A DNA stretch of 64,000 nt from Rivibacter subsaxonicus (GTDB taxonomy: Bacteria > Pseudomonadota > Gammaproteobacteria > Burkholderiales > Burkholderiaceae_C): NCBI RefSeq assembly GCF_004217215.1, contig NZ_SHKP01000006.1, positions 434,001 through 498,000 on the forward strand, given 5' to 3'. The notes beneath the pieces are model-generated. The model was not told the origin of the DNA, searched no databases, and saw only the letters and a list, made by a program, of their open reading frames with translations. The position numbers were made by a program, and so were the translations under genes. This document shows positions 38,313-51,188 of the stretch, in pieces; position 1 is the stretch's first letter; each line of letters begins with the position of its first letter.

Positions 38313-38531
38313 TCATGCGGCCAGCACCATCGACACCGCGCCCTCGCAGCGCAGCTCGCAGGCGCCGCCGACGCGGCCATGGTGTTCGAACAGCGCCTGG
38401 GCGCAGTCGCGGCAGCGCCCGCAGGACGTGGACACGCCGGTCTCCATCTGGAGCTCGTCGAAGTCGCCACAGGCCGGCGCGTGGCGGGCGATATCGCGGT
38501 CGGAGACCCGGCGGCAGATGCAGACGATCAT
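38313..38531 (-). CDS. bfd: Bacterioferritin-associated ferredoxin
   Basis: A 72-residue BFD-like [2Fe-2S] protein. The cluster ligands are Cys4 and Cys6 (MIVCICR) and the CGRC pair near residues 37-40 (STSCGRCRDC). Bfd docks on bacterioferritin and delivers electrons to release stored iron under starvation. The bfr gene lies 165 nt upstream in the same direction, behind its own terminator. The gene is led by a promoter with a Fur-like palindrome between -35 and -10, as expected for an iron-repressed gene. The start is at the ATG right after the leader. Confidence 0.93.
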   Translation of the reverse strand: MIVCICRRVSDRDIARHAPACGDFDELQMETGVSTSCGRCRDCAQALFEHHGRVGGACELRCEGAVSMVLAA

Positions 38532-38563
38532 GGTGGATGTGGCGATTCGGTGTCTTGATCGCG

Positions 38564-38592
38564 ACTATAAATGCGAACGATTCGCATTGCAA
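38564..38592 (-). promoter_or_regulatory. Fur-type operator inside the bfd-hemP promoter
   Basis: On the minus strand: TTGCAA (-35), 17 nt, TATAGT (-10). The spacer and flanks hold the palindrome AATGCGAA-CGA-TTCGCATT (38570-38588), which matches the 7-1-7 Fur consensus layout (TGCGAAC-G-ATTCGCA). Binding there would block polymerase directly. The leader to the bfd ATG is about 26 nt after the expected start point. Confidence 0.75.
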
Positions 38593-38647
38593 GCAAAACC
38601 ATAGGTGCGCTGATCGACAGCCCGTGGGGATACGGGCAAGCACCAAT

Positions 38648-38673
38648 GAAAACGGGCGCCGCCGGCGCCCGTT
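38648..38673 (-). terminator. Terminator of bfr
   Basis: AACGGGCGCC/GGCGCCCGTT with a GCC loop, followed on the minus strand by TTTTC. It separates bfr from the Fur-type promoter. Confidence 0.8.
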
Positions 38674-38695
38674 CTTCAAGTCATGGTGACCCTGC

Positions 38696-39178
38696 TCAGG
38701 AGTCGCCCGACTCGCGCATGTGCGACTGCAGCCAGTTCTGGCGCCCGACCTGGTCGACCAGGCCAAGTTCCGTCTCGAGGAAGTCGATGTGCTCCTCGGT
38801 GTCGTCGAGGATGTCCTGCAGCACCGCGCGCGAGACGTAGTCGCGCACCGACTCGCAATGCGCGATGCCGTCCTTGACGCAGGCCTGCGCGGCGCGCTCC
38901 AGTTGCAGATCGCCCTTGAGCGCCTCGACCGGCTCCTCGCCGATCAGCAGCTTGCCCAGATCCTGCAGGTTCGGCAGGCCGTCGAGAACGAGGATGCGGT
39001 CCATCAGCTTGTCGGCATGCTTCATCTCGCCGATCGACTCCTCGTACTCCTTCTTGGCCAGCCGGTCGAAGCCCCAATGCTTCAGCAGCCGGTAGTGCAT
39101 GAAGTACTGGTTGATGGCCGTCAGCTCGTTCTTGAGCTGGGCATTGAGGTACTCGATGACCTTGGCATCGCCTTGCAT
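38696..39178 (-). CDS. bfr: Bacterioferritin
   Basis: A 160-residue ferritin-like protein that stores iron in a 24-subunit shell. The diiron and heme features fit Bfr: YLNAQLKNELTAINQYFMHYRLLKHWG, GEMKHADKLMDRILVLDG with the heme-ligand Met, and ILDDTEEHIDFLETELGL. GGAG 6 nt before the ATG of MQGDAKVIEY fixes the start; the longer frame upstream is the promoter region. Its expression pattern is probably opposite to bfd, since it has its own promoter without a Fur palindrome. Confidence 0.96.
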   Translation of the reverse strand: MQGDAKVIEYLNAQLKNELTAINQYFMHYRLLKHWGFDRLAKKEYEESIGEMKHADKLMDRILVLDGLPNLQDLGKLLIGEEPVEALKGDLQLERAAQACVKDGIAHCESVRDYVSRAVLQDILDDTEEHIDFLETELGLVDQVGRQNWLQSHMRESGDS

Positions 39179-39212
39179 GGGAACTCCGTTGTTGTAGTGC
39201 GAAGAGCGTTTG

Positions 39213-39240
39213 ATTATGGGCATCGCCATGCGCCGCGCAA
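39213..39240 (-). promoter_or_regulatory. Candidate bfr promoter
   Basis: On the minus strand TTGCGC (-35), 16 nt, CATAAT (-10), 35 nt before the bfr start. Four or five of six bases match each consensus box. Confidence 0.5.
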
Positions 39241-39333
39241 GCCGCGCTCCAAACCCATGATCGGGCACTCTGGACGCGAACGAGAACAAGGCGCGTCACG
39301 GCCGTCCGCCACGGGAAAGCGGATCCGGTCGGC

Positions 39334-39339
39334 TACAAT
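39334..39339 (+). promoter_or_regulatory. Candidate -10 box for carAB
   Basis: TACAAT in the context GGCTACAATCC, about 130 nt before the carA start in the 290-bp divergent gap with bfr. No clear -35 box. I see no arginine- or pyrimidine-type operator in the leader. Confidence 0.4.
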
Positions 39340-39468
39340 CCACAGGTTTACCCGCATTCACCCGCCGCCCACGCGAAACCCCGTCGTTTCCTCGCCGGAA
39401 TGCCCGCCACCGAGTGCCGCTCAGGCCCGGTCGCGAGCAGAGCTGGGCGCGCACTTCGGAGCTTTTCC

Positions 39469-40648
39469 GTGCTGCCCACTCTGCCTCCCGCTCTCCTTGC
39501 ACTCGCAGACGGCACGGTCTTCTCGGGCCTCTCGGTCGGCGCTGCCGGCCACACGGTCGGCGAGGTGGTGTTCAACACCGCGCTCACCGGTTACCAGGAA
39601 ATCCTCACCGACCCGAGCTACAGCCGGCAGATCGTCACGCTGACGTATCCGCACATCGGCAATACCGGTGTCAACGAGCAGGATGTCGAGGCCCCGAAGG
39701 TCCATGCCGCCGGACTCGTCATCAAGGACCTGCCTCTGCGGCTGTCCAACTTCCGCTCGCAGGCCTCGCTGTCGGACTACCTGGTGCGCGAAGGCACGGT
39801 CGCGATCGCCGGCGTCGACACCCGACGTCTGACGCGCCACCTGCGCACGCATGGTGCGCAGAACGGATGCATCGTCGGCTTCGCGGCCGGCACCGCGATC
39901 GGCCAGGACCAGATCGATGCCGCCGTTGCCCGCGCCAAGGCCGCGCCGAGCATGTCCGGCCTCGATCTCGCCAAGGTCGTCAGCACCAACGAGCCGCACT
40001 TCTGGACCGAGACCGAATGGCGCCTGGTCGGCGACGACGGCAAGCCCGGTTTCGGCAGCCAGCGCGCGCCGCGCTTCCACGTGGTGGCCTACGACTTCGG
40101 CGTCAAGCGCAACATCCTGCGCATGCTGGCCGAGCGCGGCTGCGAGCTCACGGTGGTGCCGGCCCAGACGCCGGCCGCCGCCGTGCTCAAGCTGGAGCCG
40201 GACGGTGTCTTCCTCTCCAACGGTCCGGGCGACCCCGAGCCCTGTGACTACGCGATAGCGGCAACGCGCGAGCTGATCGAGCGCGGCATCCCGACCTTCG
40301 GCATCTGCCTCGGCCACCAGATCATGGCGCTGGCCTCGGGTGCGAAGACCTTCAAGATGAAGTTCGGCCACCACGGCGCGAACCATCCGGTCAAGGATCT
40401 CGACGACGGCCGCGTCAGCATCACCAGCCAGAACCACGGCTTCGCGGTCGATGCCACGTCACTCCCGGCGACGCTGCGCGCGACCCACGTGAGCCTGTTC
40501 GACGGCACCTTGCAGGGCCTGGCCCGCACCGATCGCCCGGCCTTTTGCTTCCAGGGCCACCCAGAAGCCTCGCCCGGCCCGCACGACATCGGCTACCTGT
40601 TCGACCGTTTCACCGCCCTGATGACTGCGCACAAGAAGGATCACAACA

Positions 40649-40656
<8 letters not shown>
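39469..40656 (+). CDS. carA: Carbamoyl-phosphate synthase small subunit
   Basis: A 395-residue glutaminase subunit that feeds ammonia to CarB for carbamoyl phosphate, the precursor of arginine and pyrimidines. The CarA domain starts [15 protein letters not shown], the class I amidotransferase Cys is in FGICLGHQ and the His/Glu pair in [17 protein letters not shown] at 39458-39461 is 7 nt before a GTG, so I take GTG as start; an in-frame ATG 69 nt upstream lacks a site. It overlaps carB by 8 nt. Confidence 0.94.
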
Positions 40657-43921
<3,265 letters not shown>

Positions 43922-43942
43922 AATCGCGGCAAAACCAACAAG

Positions 43943-43980
43943 CGGCCGCCGCCGGGTCACCGGGGGCGGCCGAACTTTTT
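43943..43980 (+). terminator. Terminator in the carB-greA gap (greA leader)
   Basis: A GC-rich stem CGGCCGCC/GGCGGCCG extended by CCGG/CCGG with one mismatch, loop GTCA, then AACTTTTTA. It lies 18-20 nt after the carB stop and 66 nt before greA, and it is preceded by a TAAAAT box (43919-43924) overlapping the carB stop. Confidence 0.8.
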
Positions 43981-44045
43981 ATCGCCGATGCCCGGGCACT
44001 CCCGCGGGCTGACCCGACAAGACGAGACGACGAGAGCTGAAGACC

Positions 44046-44528
44046 ATGAGCATGATCCCGCTGACCACGCGCGGCGCCGAGCGCCTGAAGCAGGAACTGC
44101 AGCGCCTCAAGAGCGTGGACCGCCACGCCGTGATCCAGGCCATCGCCGAAGCGCGGGCCCAGGGCGACCTGAGCGAGAACGCCGAGTACGAGGCGGCCAA
44201 GGACAAGCAGGGCTTCATCGAGGGCCGCATCCTCGAGATCGAGGGCAAGCTGGCCGCGGCCAAGGTCATCGATCCGGCCTCGCTGGCCGACAACGCCGGT
44301 GGCCGCGTGGTCTTCGGCGCCACGGTCGACCTCGAGGAGGAGGAATCGGGCAAGGCGCTGACCTACCAGATCGTCGGCGAGGACGAGGCCGACCTGAAGC
44401 TGAGCCTGATCTCGATCGGCTCGCCGATCGCGCGCGCGCTGATCGGCAAGCGCGTCGGCGACGTGGCCGAGGTGCAGGCCCCGGGCGGCGTGCGCAGCTA
44501 CGAGATCACCGGCGTGCGCTACGTCTGA
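44046..44528 (+). CDS. greA: Transcription elongation factor GreA
   Basis: A 160-residue factor that rescues backtracked RNA polymerase by promoting transcript cleavage. The N-terminal coiled coil ([42 protein letters not shown] region) carries the tip acidic residues in [11 protein letters not shown], and the C-terminal globular domain ends [17 protein letters not shown]-type site 8-10 nt upstream is modest. A DUF4149 gene follows 5 nt later. Regulation may involve the terminator in its leader. Confidence 0.95.
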   Translation: MSMIPLTTRGAERLKQELQRLKSVDRHAVIQAIAEARAQGDLSENAEYEAAKDKQGFIEGRILEIEGKLAAAKVIDPASLADNAGGRVVFGATVDLEEEESGKALTYQIVGEDEADLKLSLISIGSPIARALIGKRVGDVAEVQAPGGVRSYEITGVRYV

Positions 44529-44533
44529 TCCGC

Positions 44534-44992
44534 GTGAGCGCCAGCCTGCAAGCACGACTTCGCATCCTGGTGCCCGGCCTGTGGGCCGGCATCCTGCTGT
44601 GTGTCGGCCTGATCGCGGCGCCGGCGCCCTTTGCGACGCTGCAGCCGGCCGACGCTGGCCGCGTGGTAGCACGGGTCTTCGCGCAGGAGGCCTACCTGAG
44701 CCTGGCGCTGTCGGTGCTGCTGTACTTCGTCGAACGCCGCCGGGCGCGCGCAATGGCTGCGGCGGGTACCGGCTCGGTGTTCAGCGTCGAACTCGGGCTG
44801 GTGCTCGGGGCGCTGTTCTGCACGGTGGCCGGCTACTTCGCGCTGCAGCCAATGCTGCAGGCGGCGCGGGCCGGGCAGGGCGCCTTCTCGTTCGCGACGC
44901 TGCACATGGCCTCGGCCGGCCTGTTCGGCCTCAAGGCGCTGCTGGTGCTGGCCTTGGCCTGGCGGGTTGCCCGCCGGGATTCACTCGACTGA
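44534..44992 (+). CDS. DUF4149 membrane protein
   Basis: A 152-residue protein with four hydrophobic helices (residues about 10-30, 50-68, 85-105 and 125-143) and the DUF4149 pattern: LWAGILLCVGLIAAPAPFATL, followed by a short cytoplasmic loop rich in Arg. It has no known activity. The start is a GTG 5 nt after the greA stop; no ATG fits. Its end overlaps the convergent yhbY gene by 12 nt. The position greA-DUF4149-yhbY is conserved in Burkholderiales. Confidence 0.88.
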   Translation: MSASLQARLRILVPGLWAGILLCVGLIAAPAPFATLQPADAGRVVARVFAQEAYLSLALSVLLYFVERRRARAMAAAGTGSVFSVELGLVLGALFCTVAGYFALQPMLQAARAGQGAFSFATLHMASAGLFGLKALLVLALAWRVARRDSLD

Positions 44993-45463
44993 ACTCGAGC
45001 GCTTCTTGGCGCTGACCTGGCGTGCCGGCTTGGCACGCTTGACGGTGCCGCCCGGCGTCAGGCGTTCGTTGCCCAGGATGGTGAGCTTCTTGACCTGGGC
45101 CCGGTGGTTGCCGCTCTTGGAGAACTTGAGCACCTTGACCACGCGCGGGCCGGCCTTGCGCTTTTCGTCCTCGACCTTTTCCTTGGGCGGGATTGGCCGC
45201 CAAAGGACCAGCAGCTTCCCGATGTGCTGGATCGGCGCGGCGTCGAGCTTGTCGGCCAGTTCGGCCAGCATCGCCTCGCGCGCCGGGCGATCGTCGGAGA
45301 ACACGCGCAGCTTGATCAGGCCATGGGCCTTGAGCGCCACGTTGGTCTCCTTGACGACCGCGGGCGTCAGCCCGTCGGCGCCGATCATCACGACCGGATC
45401 GAGGTGATGGGCGTCGGAACGGTGGACCTTGCGTTGGGCAGGCGTGAGGGCAATGGCAGTCAT
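44981..45463 (-). CDS. yhbY: YhbY-type ribosome assembly RNA-binding protein
   Basis: A 160-residue protein. Residues 1-100 form the CRM/YhbY RNA-binding domain ([49 protein letters not shown] spread over residues 6-55, then GKLLVLWRP). E. coli YhbY is only about 97 residues; here a basic tail of some 60 residues follows ([16 protein letters not shown], then [19 protein letters not shown]), which could strengthen rRNA contact. A GATAAT box ends 6 nt before the ATG without a ribosome site. It is divergent from rlmE with 32 bp between starts. Confidence 0.92.
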   Translation of the reverse strand: MTAIALTPAQRKVHRSDAHHLDPVVMIGADGLTPAVVKETNVALKAHGLIKLRVFSDDRPAREAMLAELADKLDAAPIQHIGKLLVLWRPIPPKEKVEDEKRKAGPRVVKVLKFSKSGNHRAQVKKLTILGNERLTPGGTVKRAKPARQVSAKKRSSSVE

Positions 45464-45495
45464 GCCCGTATTATCGACGCGACAGCAGAGCAAAG

Positions 45496-46170
45496 ATGAA
45501 AGTCCAGACCAAAAGCAAGAAGGTCAACAAGGCGTGGCTCAACGACCATGTCAACGACCCCTACGTGAAGCTCGCCGCCAAGGAGGGCTACCGCGCGCGC
45601 GCGGCCTACAAGCTCAAGGAGATCGACGAGGCGCTCGGCCTGTTCAGGCCGGGCCAGGTCGTCGTCGACCTCGGCAGCGCGCCCGGCGCCTGGAGCCAGT
45701 ACCTGCGCCGGCGCTTTGCGCCCAAGGCGGCCGGCATCGGCGGCGCGGCGGTCGGGGCGCTGGACGGCACCATCATCGCGCTCGACCTGCTGCCGATGGA
45801 TCCGATCGAGGGCGTGCAGTTCATCCAGGGCGACTTTCACGACGACGAGGTGGCGGCGAGCCTGAAGGCAGCCGTCGGTGGTCGTCCGGTCGACGTGGTC
45901 GTGTCGGACATGGCGCCCAACCTGTCGGGGATCGCCGCCTCGGATTCGGCGCGCATCGCCGGGCTGATCGAACTGGCGGTCGAGTTCTCGGTCGATCACC
46001 TCAAGCCGGGGGGCGCGCTGGTCGTCAAGGTCTTCCACGGCAGCGGCTACAGCCAGATCGTCGAGTCCTTCAAGCGCACCTTCCGCGTGGTCAAGGCGAT
46101 CAAGCCGAAGGCATCTCGTGACAAGTCGGCCGAAACCTTCCTGGTCGGCATCGGTCTCAAGGGTCGGTGA
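45496..46170 (+). CDS. rlmE: 23S rRNA 2'-O-methyltransferase RlmE (FtsJ/RrmJ)
   Basis: A 224-residue SAM-dependent enzyme that methylates U2552 of 23S rRNA in the large subunit. The SAM motif [16 protein letters not shown] and the K-D-K-E catalytic set are visible ([39 protein letters not shown]). About ten extra residues ([13 protein letters not shown]) lie between motifs I and II compared with E. coli. The gene sits just before ftsH, as in E. coli, where the two form one unit; here a likely promoter lies in the 139-bp gap. Confidence 0.95.
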   Translation: MKVQTKSKKVNKAWLNDHVNDPYVKLAAKEGYRARAAYKLKEIDEALGLFRPGQVVVDLGSAPGAWSQYLRRRFAPKAAGIGGAAVGALDGTIIALDLLPMDPIEGVQFIQGDFHDDEVAASLKAAVGGRPVDVVVSDMAPNLSGIAASDSARIAGLIELAVEFSVDHLKPGGALVVKVFHGSGYSQIVESFKRTFRVVKAIKPKASRDKSAETFLVGIGLKGR

Positions 46171-46238
46171 GCCCTTTTGAGGCTGCGTCCTATCGTTACC
46201 AGAGGCAAGCGCCATCGTGGTGAAACCGCCTCGGTGCC

Positions 46239-46269
46239 CTTGACTGGCCTAGAATCGGCCACATATACC
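46239..46269 (+). promoter_or_regulatory. Candidate ftsH promoter (sigma-32 or sigma-70)
   Basis: CTTGACT (consensus CTTGAAA), 13 nt, CCACATAT (7 of 8 of CCCCATnT) fits sigma-32. The same bases read TTGACT, 18 nt, TATACC for sigma-70. Both start about 32-38 nt before the ftsH ribosome site AAGGAG. Confidence 0.5.
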
Positions 46270-46309
46270 GCGCAGTAAACGCGTTTTTGTCTGTTCTCAA
46301 GGAGCCGCG

Positions 46310-48223
46310 GTGAATAACCAATGGTTTTCAAAGGTCGCTGTCTGGCTGGTGATCGCCCTCGTGCTGTTCACCGTGTTCAAGCAGTTCGACCGCACGGCGG
46401 TCGGTAGCGGCCAGATCGGTTACTCCGAGTTCCTCGACGAGGTGCGCGGCAAACGCATCCAGAGCGTCGTGCTCCAGGAATCCGGCACCGGCACCACCGA
46501 GATCCGCGCCACGACCACCGATGGCAAGCAGATCCGCAGCACCGCGACCTACCTCGACCGCGGCCTGGTCGGCGACCTCATCAACAACGGCGTCAAGTTC
46601 GACGTCAAGGCGCGCGAGGAACCCTCGGTCCTGATGACGCTGCTGCTGTCCTGGGGCCCGATGCTGCTGCTGATCGGCGTCTGGGTCTACTTCATGCGCC
46701 AGATGCAGGGTGGCGGCAAGGGCGGGGCGTTCAGCTTCGGCAAGAGCCGCGCCCGCATGCTCGACGACACCAACAACGCGGTGACCTTCGCCGACGTGGC
46801 CGGCTGCGACGAGGCCAAGGAAGAGGTCAAGGAACTGGTCGACTTCCTCAAGGACCCGCAGAAGTTCCAGAAGCTCGGCGGCCGCATTCCGCGCGGCGTG
46901 CTGATGGTCGGCCCGCCGGGAACCGGCAAGACGCTGCTGGCCAAGTCGATCGCCGGCGAGGCCAAGGTGCCGTTCTTCAGCATCTCGGGCTCCGACTTCG
47001 TCGAGATGTTCGTCGGTGTCGGTGCCGCGCGCGTGCGCGACATGTTCGAGCAGGCCAAGAAGAACGCGCCCTGCATCATCTTCATCGACGAGATCGACGC
47101 GGTCGGCCGCCATCGCGGTGCCGGCCTCGGCGGCGGCAACGACGAGCGCGAGCAGACGCTCAACCAGATGCTGGTCGAGATGGATGGTTTCGAGACCAAC
47201 CTCGGCGTGATCGTGGTGGCGGCGACCAACCGGCCCGACATCCTCGATCCGGCGCTGCTGCGCCCGGGGCGCTTCGACCGCCAGGTCTACGTGACGCTGC
47301 CCGACGTGCGCGGCCGCGAGCAGATCCTCAACGTGCACATGCGCAAGGTGCCGATCGGCCAGGACGTGCGGGCCGACATTCTTGCCCGCGGCACGCCCGG
47401 CTTCTCGGGCGCCGACCTCGCCAACCTGGTCAATGAATCGGCGCTCTTTGCGGCCCGCCGAAGCGCGCGCGTGGTCGAGATGGTCGACTTCGAGAAGGCC
47501 AAGGACAAGATCATGATGGGCCCCGAGCGCAAGTCGATGATCATGCCCGAGGAGGAGCGCCGCAACACCGCGTACCACGAGGCCGGTCATGCGCTGGTGG
47601 CGCGCATGCTGCCCAAGACCGATCCGGTCCACAAGGTCACGATCATCCCGCGCGGCCGTGCGCTCGGCGTGACGATGCAGTTGCCCGAAGGCGACCGCTA
47701 CAGCATGGACAAGGAGCGCATGCTCAGCACCATCAGCGTGCTGTTCGGCGGTCGCATCGCCGAAGAGGTGTTCATGCATCAGATGACCACCGGCGCCAGC
47801 AACGACTTCGAGCGCGCCACCGCGATCGCACGCGACATGGTCACGCGCTACGGCATGACCGACGAACTGGGTCCGATGGTCTACGCCGAGAACGAGGGCG
47901 AGGTCTTCCTCGGCCGCTCGATCACCAAGCAGGTCAACGTCTCCGAAGAGACGATGCAGAAGGTCGACAAGCAGATCCGCAGGATCATCGACGAGCAGTA
48001 CACCCAGGCCCGCCAGCTGATCGAGGACAACCAGGACAAGATGCACGCGATGGCCAAGGCGCTGCTCGAGTGGGAGACCATCGACGCCGACCAGATCGAC
48101 GACATCATGGGCGGCAAGCCGCCGCGGCCGCCGAAGGACTGGACCTCGTCGAGCAACAAGCCGGCCGGTGGTGGTGGCAGCGTGCCGCCGGTCAACACCG
48201 ATGGCGCGACGGCGACGGCCTGA
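46310..48223 (+). CDS. ftsH: ATP-dependent membrane zinc protease FtsH
   Basis: A 637-residue inner-membrane AAA+ protease that degrades sigma-32, LpxC and damaged membrane proteins. Two spans (residues about 5-25 and 105-125) flank a periplasmic domain; the AAA part has [22 protein letters not shown] and the second region of homology [20 protein letters not shown]; the protease site is H423-EAG-H427. The start is a GTG, 5 nt after AAGGAG. A Pro/Gly-rich tail follows the coiled coil. Whether heat-shock controlled is suggested by the promoter upstream. Confidence 0.97.
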   Translation: MNNQWFSKVAVWLVIALVLFTVFKQFDRTAVGSGQIGYSEFLDEVRGKRIQSVVLQESGTGTTEIRATTTDGKQIRSTATYLDRGLVGDLINNGVKFDVKAREEPSVLMTLLLSWGPMLLLIGVWVYFMRQMQGGGKGGAFSFGKSRARMLDDTNNAVTFADVAGCDEAKEEVKELVDFLKDPQKFQKLGGRIPRGVLMVGPPGTGKTLLAKSIAGEAKVPFFSISGSDFVEMFVGVGAARVRDMFEQAKKNAPCIIFIDEIDAVGRHRGAGLGGGNDEREQTLNQMLVEMDGFETNLGVIVVAATNRPDILDPALLRPGRFDRQVYVTLPDVRGREQILNVHMRKVPIGQDVRADILARGTPGFSGADLANLVNESALFAARRSARVVEMVDFEKAKDKIMMGPERKSMIMPEEERRNTAYHEAGHALVARMLPKTDPVHKVTIIPRGRALGVTMQLPEGDRYSMDKERMLSTISVLFGGRIAEEVFMHQMTTGASNDFERATAIARDMVTRYGMTDELGPMVYAENEGEVFLGRSITKQVNVSEETMQKVDKQIRRIIDEQYTQARQLIEDNQDKMHAMAKALLEWETIDADQIDDIMGGKPPRPPKDWTSSSNKPAGGGGSVPPVNTDGATATA

Positions 48224-48244
48224 GTCCCTTGACTCGAACCAGTG

Positions 48245-48274
48245 ACGGGGCCCCAGCGGGGCCCCGTTGCTTTT
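48245..48274 (+). terminator. Terminator of ftsH
   Basis: ACGGGGCCCC/GGGGCCCCGT with an AGC loop, followed by TGCTTTT. It separates ftsH from folP. Confidence 0.85.
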
Positions 48275-48290
48275 GCGCTAGGCTGCGGCG

Positions 48291-49160
48291 ATGTCCGACG
48301 CACCGTACTGGCAGACCAGCCGCTTTCGCATCGACCTGTCGCGCCCGCGCGTGATGGGCATCGTCAACGTCACGCCGGACTCCTTCTCCGACGGTGGCCA
48401 CCATGCCAGCAGCGCCGCTGCGCTGGCGCATTGCGAACGGCTGCTTCGGGAGGGTGCGGACATCCTCGACATCGGCGGCGAATCGAGCCGTCCGGGTGCC
48501 GAACCGGTGCCGCTCGCGGCCGAGATGGCGCGCGCGCTGCCGGTGCTCGAGGGCGCGCTGAAGTTCGGTGTTCCGATCTCGATCGACACCTACAAGCCCG
48601 AGCTGATGCGCGCCGCGCTCGATCTTGGCGTCGACGTCGTCAACGACATCAACGCGCTGCGCGCGCCCGGCGCCGAGGCGATCGTCGCCGCGCATCCGTC
48701 CTGCGGCGTGTGCCTGATGCACATGCGCGGCGAGCCGAAGACGATGCAGCTCGATCCGAGCTACGACGACTTGGTCGCCGAGGTGCGCGATTTCCTGCGC
48801 GAGCGCGCCGACGCGCTGCGCGCGCGCGGTGTGGTGCCCGAGCGCATCACGCTCGATCCCGGCATCGGCTTCGGCAAGACCAACGCTCACAACTGGACGC
48901 TGCTCGAGCGGCAGGAGGAGTTGCTCGCACTCGGTCTGCCGTTGCTGGCGGGCTGGTCGCGCAAGGGCTCGCTCGGCAAGCTGACCGGCCGCGAAATGGG
49001 CGATCGGCTGGTCGCCAGCGTCGCCGCCGCACTGGCCGCGGTGCAACGCGGTGCGCGCATCGTGCGGGTGCACGACGTGGCGGCAACCGTCGATGCGCTG
49101 AAGGTGTGGCACGCCGCCGGACTGGGCACCAAGACGGCGCGGCACAATCCGCTCCCATGA
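48291..49160 (+). CDS. folP: Dihydropteroate synthase
   Basis: A 289-residue folate-pathway enzyme joining p-aminobenzoate to the pterin pyrophosphate; it is the sulfonamide target. The pterin- and substrate-binding signatures are [36 protein letters not shown], and the GFGKT and SRKG loops. It ends in a 4-nt ATGA overlap with glmM. A TAGGCT box lies 6 nt before the ATG and the ribosome site is poor. The neighbours ftsH and glmM are the same in E. coli. Confidence 0.95.
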   Translation: MSDAPYWQTSRFRIDLSRPRVMGIVNVTPDSFSDGGHHASSAAALAHCERLLREGADILDIGGESSRPGAEPVPLAAEMARALPVLEGALKFGVPISIDTYKPELMRAALDLGVDVVNDINALRAPGAEAIVAAHPSCGVCLMHMRGEPKTMQLDPSYDDLVAEVRDFLRERADALRARGVVPERITLDPGIGFGKTNAHNWTLLERQEELLALGLPLLAGWSRKGSLGKLTGREMGDRLVASVAAALAAVQRGARIVRVHDVAATVDALKVWHAAGLGTKTARHNPLP

Positions 49161-50494
49161 GCAGCAGACGATTCTTCGGTACCGACGGCATTCGTGGCAC
49201 GGTCGGCCAGCCCCCCATCACCGCCGACTTCGTGCTGCGCCTGGGTCATGCGGTCGGCCGCGTGCTCAAGAGCAAGGATGCGCGGCCCACGGTGCTGATC
49301 GGCAAGGACCCGCGCATCTCGGGCTACATGCTCGAGTCGGCGCTCGAGGCCGGTTTTGCCTCGGCCGGCGTCGACGTGCTGCTGACCGGCCCGCTGCCGA
49401 CCCCCGGCGTGGCCTATCTCACGCGTGCCTTGCGCCTGAGCCTGGGCGTGGTGATCAGCGCCTCGCACAACGCCTACGCCGACAACGGCATCAAGTTCTT
49501 CTCGGCGCGCGGCACCAAGCTGCCCGACGAATGGGAACTGGCGGTCGAGGCCGCGCTCGACGAGGCGCCGCAATGGGCCGATTCGCGCAACCTCGGCAAG
49601 GCGCGCCGGCTCGACGATGCCCAGGGCCGCTACGTCGAGTTCTGCAAGAGCACCGTCGGCGGCGATCTCTCGCTGCGCGGCATGAAGCTGGTGGTCGACG
49701 CCGCCCACGGCGCCGCCTACCAGGTGGCGCCCTCCGTGTTCCACGAACTCGGTGCCGACGTGGTGGCGATCGGCGTCAAGCCCGACGGCTTCAACATCAA
49801 CGATGGCGTCGGTGCCACGCATCCCCGGACACTGGTCGCCGCGGTCAGCGAGCACCGTGCCGACCTCGGCGTCGCGCTCGACGGCGACGCCGACCGGCTG
49901 CAGATCGTCGACGCCGAGGGTCGTTTGTTCAACGGCGACGAACTGCTCTACCTCATGGTCAAGGACCGGCTCGCCGAGGGCCTGCCGGTCAAGGGCGCGG
50001 TCGGCACGCTGATGACCAACCTCGCGGTCGAGCAGGCGATCCGCGCGCTCGGCGTTGACTTCGTGCGCGCCAAGGTCGGCGACCGCTACGTGCTCGAGGA
50101 GTTGCTGGCGCGCGGCTGGCAACTCGGCGGCGAGGGCTCGGGCCACCTGATTGCGCTCGACAAGCACAGCACCGGCGATGGCATCGTCAGCGCGCTGCAG
50201 GTGCTGCAGGCGATGTCGCGCTCGGGCCGCACGCTGGCGCAGTTGCTCGAGGGCCTGAACCTGTTCCCGCAGACCCTGCTCAACGTGCGACTGCGCCCGG
50301 AGCAGGACTGGAAGCGCAACAGCGGGCTGGCCGCCGCTCAGGCCGAGGTCGAGGCCGAGCTGGGCCGCCACGGCCGGGTGCTGATCCGCGCCTCGGGCAC
50401 CGAGCCGCTGCTGCGGGTGATGGTCGAGGCGCAGGACGCCGCGCTTGCCGCGCGCGGCGCCGAACGGCTGGCCGAGGCGGCGCGCGCCGGCTGA
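49157..50494 (+). CDS. glmM: Phosphoglucosamine mutase
   Basis: A 445-residue enzyme that turns glucosamine-6-phosphate into the 1-phosphate for peptidoglycan and lipopolysaccharide. The phosphorylated Ser103 is in [12 protein letters not shown], the metal loop reads [12 protein letters not shown], and the sugar loop GGEGSGH plus the phosphate loop [12 protein letters not shown] are present. It overlaps folP by ATGA. A CACAAT box lies 8 nt before the ATG, inside folP, but may be coincidence. Confidence 0.95.
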   Translation: MSSRRFFGTDGIRGTVGQPPITADFVLRLGHAVGRVLKSKDARPTVLIGKDPRISGYMLESALEAGFASAGVDVLLTGPLPTPGVAYLTRALRLSLGVVISASHNAYADNGIKFFSARGTKLPDEWELAVEAALDEAPQWADSRNLGKARRLDDAQGRYVEFCKSTVGGDLSLRGMKLVVDAAHGAAYQVAPSVFHELGADVVAIGVKPDGFNINDGVGATHPRTLVAAVSEHRADLGVALDGDADRLQIVDAEGRLFNGDELLYLMVKDRLAEGLPVKGAVGTLMTNLAVEQAIRALGVDFVRAKVGDRYVLEELLARGWQLGGEGSGHLIALDKHSTGDGIVSALQVLQAMSRSGRTLAQLLEGLNLFPQTLLNVRLRPEQDWKRNSGLAAAQAEVEAELGRHGRVLIRASGTEPLLRVMVEAQDAALAARGAERLAEAARAG

Positions 50495-50498
50495 GCGC

Positions 50499-51188
50499 TC
50501 AGCCCGCTGCTGTTCGGGTCGGCCCCAGCGCGCGGTGCAGCGCCAAGCCGACTGCCGCACCGGCCAACTGCGCCAGCACGAAGCCGGGCACGCTGGCCGG
50601 CGCAATGCCGGCAAAGCTGTCGCTGAACATGCGCCCAAACGCGGCGGCCGGATTGGCGAACGAGGTCGAGGCGGTGAACCAGTAGGCGGCGCCGATCCAC
50701 GCGGCCACCAGCGTGGCTGCCCGCTGCGGCGTCGCACGTAGCACCACCAGCAGCAGGCCCGCGCTGGCCACACCCTCGGCCAGCCATTGGCCCGGACCGT
50801 CGCGCAGCTTGGTCGAGAACTGCAGGATCGGCAGATCGAACATTGCGTGCGCGAGCCAGGCGCCGGCGGCCGCACCCAGCAGTTGCGCGCCGACGTAGGG
50901 CAGGGCGCGGCCGCGTGGCAGCGCACCGCGCGCTGCCTGCACCAGCGTGACGGCGGGGTTGAAGTGGGCGCCGCTGACCGGCCCCAGCAACTCGATCAGC
51001 ACCATCAGCCCGAGCACCGTGGCCAGCGTGTTGGCCAGCAGCGCGACGGCGTCGTTGCCGCTGGCCAGGCGCTCGGCCATCACGCCCGAGCCGATCACGA
51101 TTGCCAGCAGCGCCATGGTGCCCAGCGCCTCGGCGCCGACCGCCCGCAGCGCCTGGAGGTCGGCGCGGGCGGCATGCATGGCCTTCAC
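50499..51188 (-). CDS. Aquaporin-family channel of the ars operon
   Basis: A 229-residue MIP channel with two NPA boxes (HFNPAVT and FANPAAAFGRMF) and six spans. The second NPA is followed by A-A-F rather than D in the usual R-containing aromatic/arginine region, though Arg follows shortly (GRMF). AqpS-type channels next to arsC let As(III) made by ArsC leave the cell, which fits this context. A GTG at 51188 overlaps the arsC stop (GTGA); an ATG four codons later is an alternative. The gene order makes export of arsenite the likely role. Confidence 0.9.
   Translation of the reverse strand: MKAMHAARADLQALRAVGAEALGTMALLAIVIGSGVMAERLASGNDAVALLANTLATVLGLMVLIELLGPVSGAHFNPAVTLVQAARGALPRGRALPYVGAQLLGAAAGAWLAHAMFDLPILQFSTKLRDGPGQWLAEGVASAGLLLVVLRATPQRAATLVAAWIGAAYWFTASTSFANPAAAFGRMFSDSFAGIAPASVPGFVLAQLAGAAVGLALHRALGPTRTAAG

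Noticed and set aside
49143-49148. CACAAT as an independent glmM promoter
   Set aside because: It lies inside folP coding sequence, no -35 is seen, and glmM is translationally coupled to folP; I only mention it in the list of boxes.
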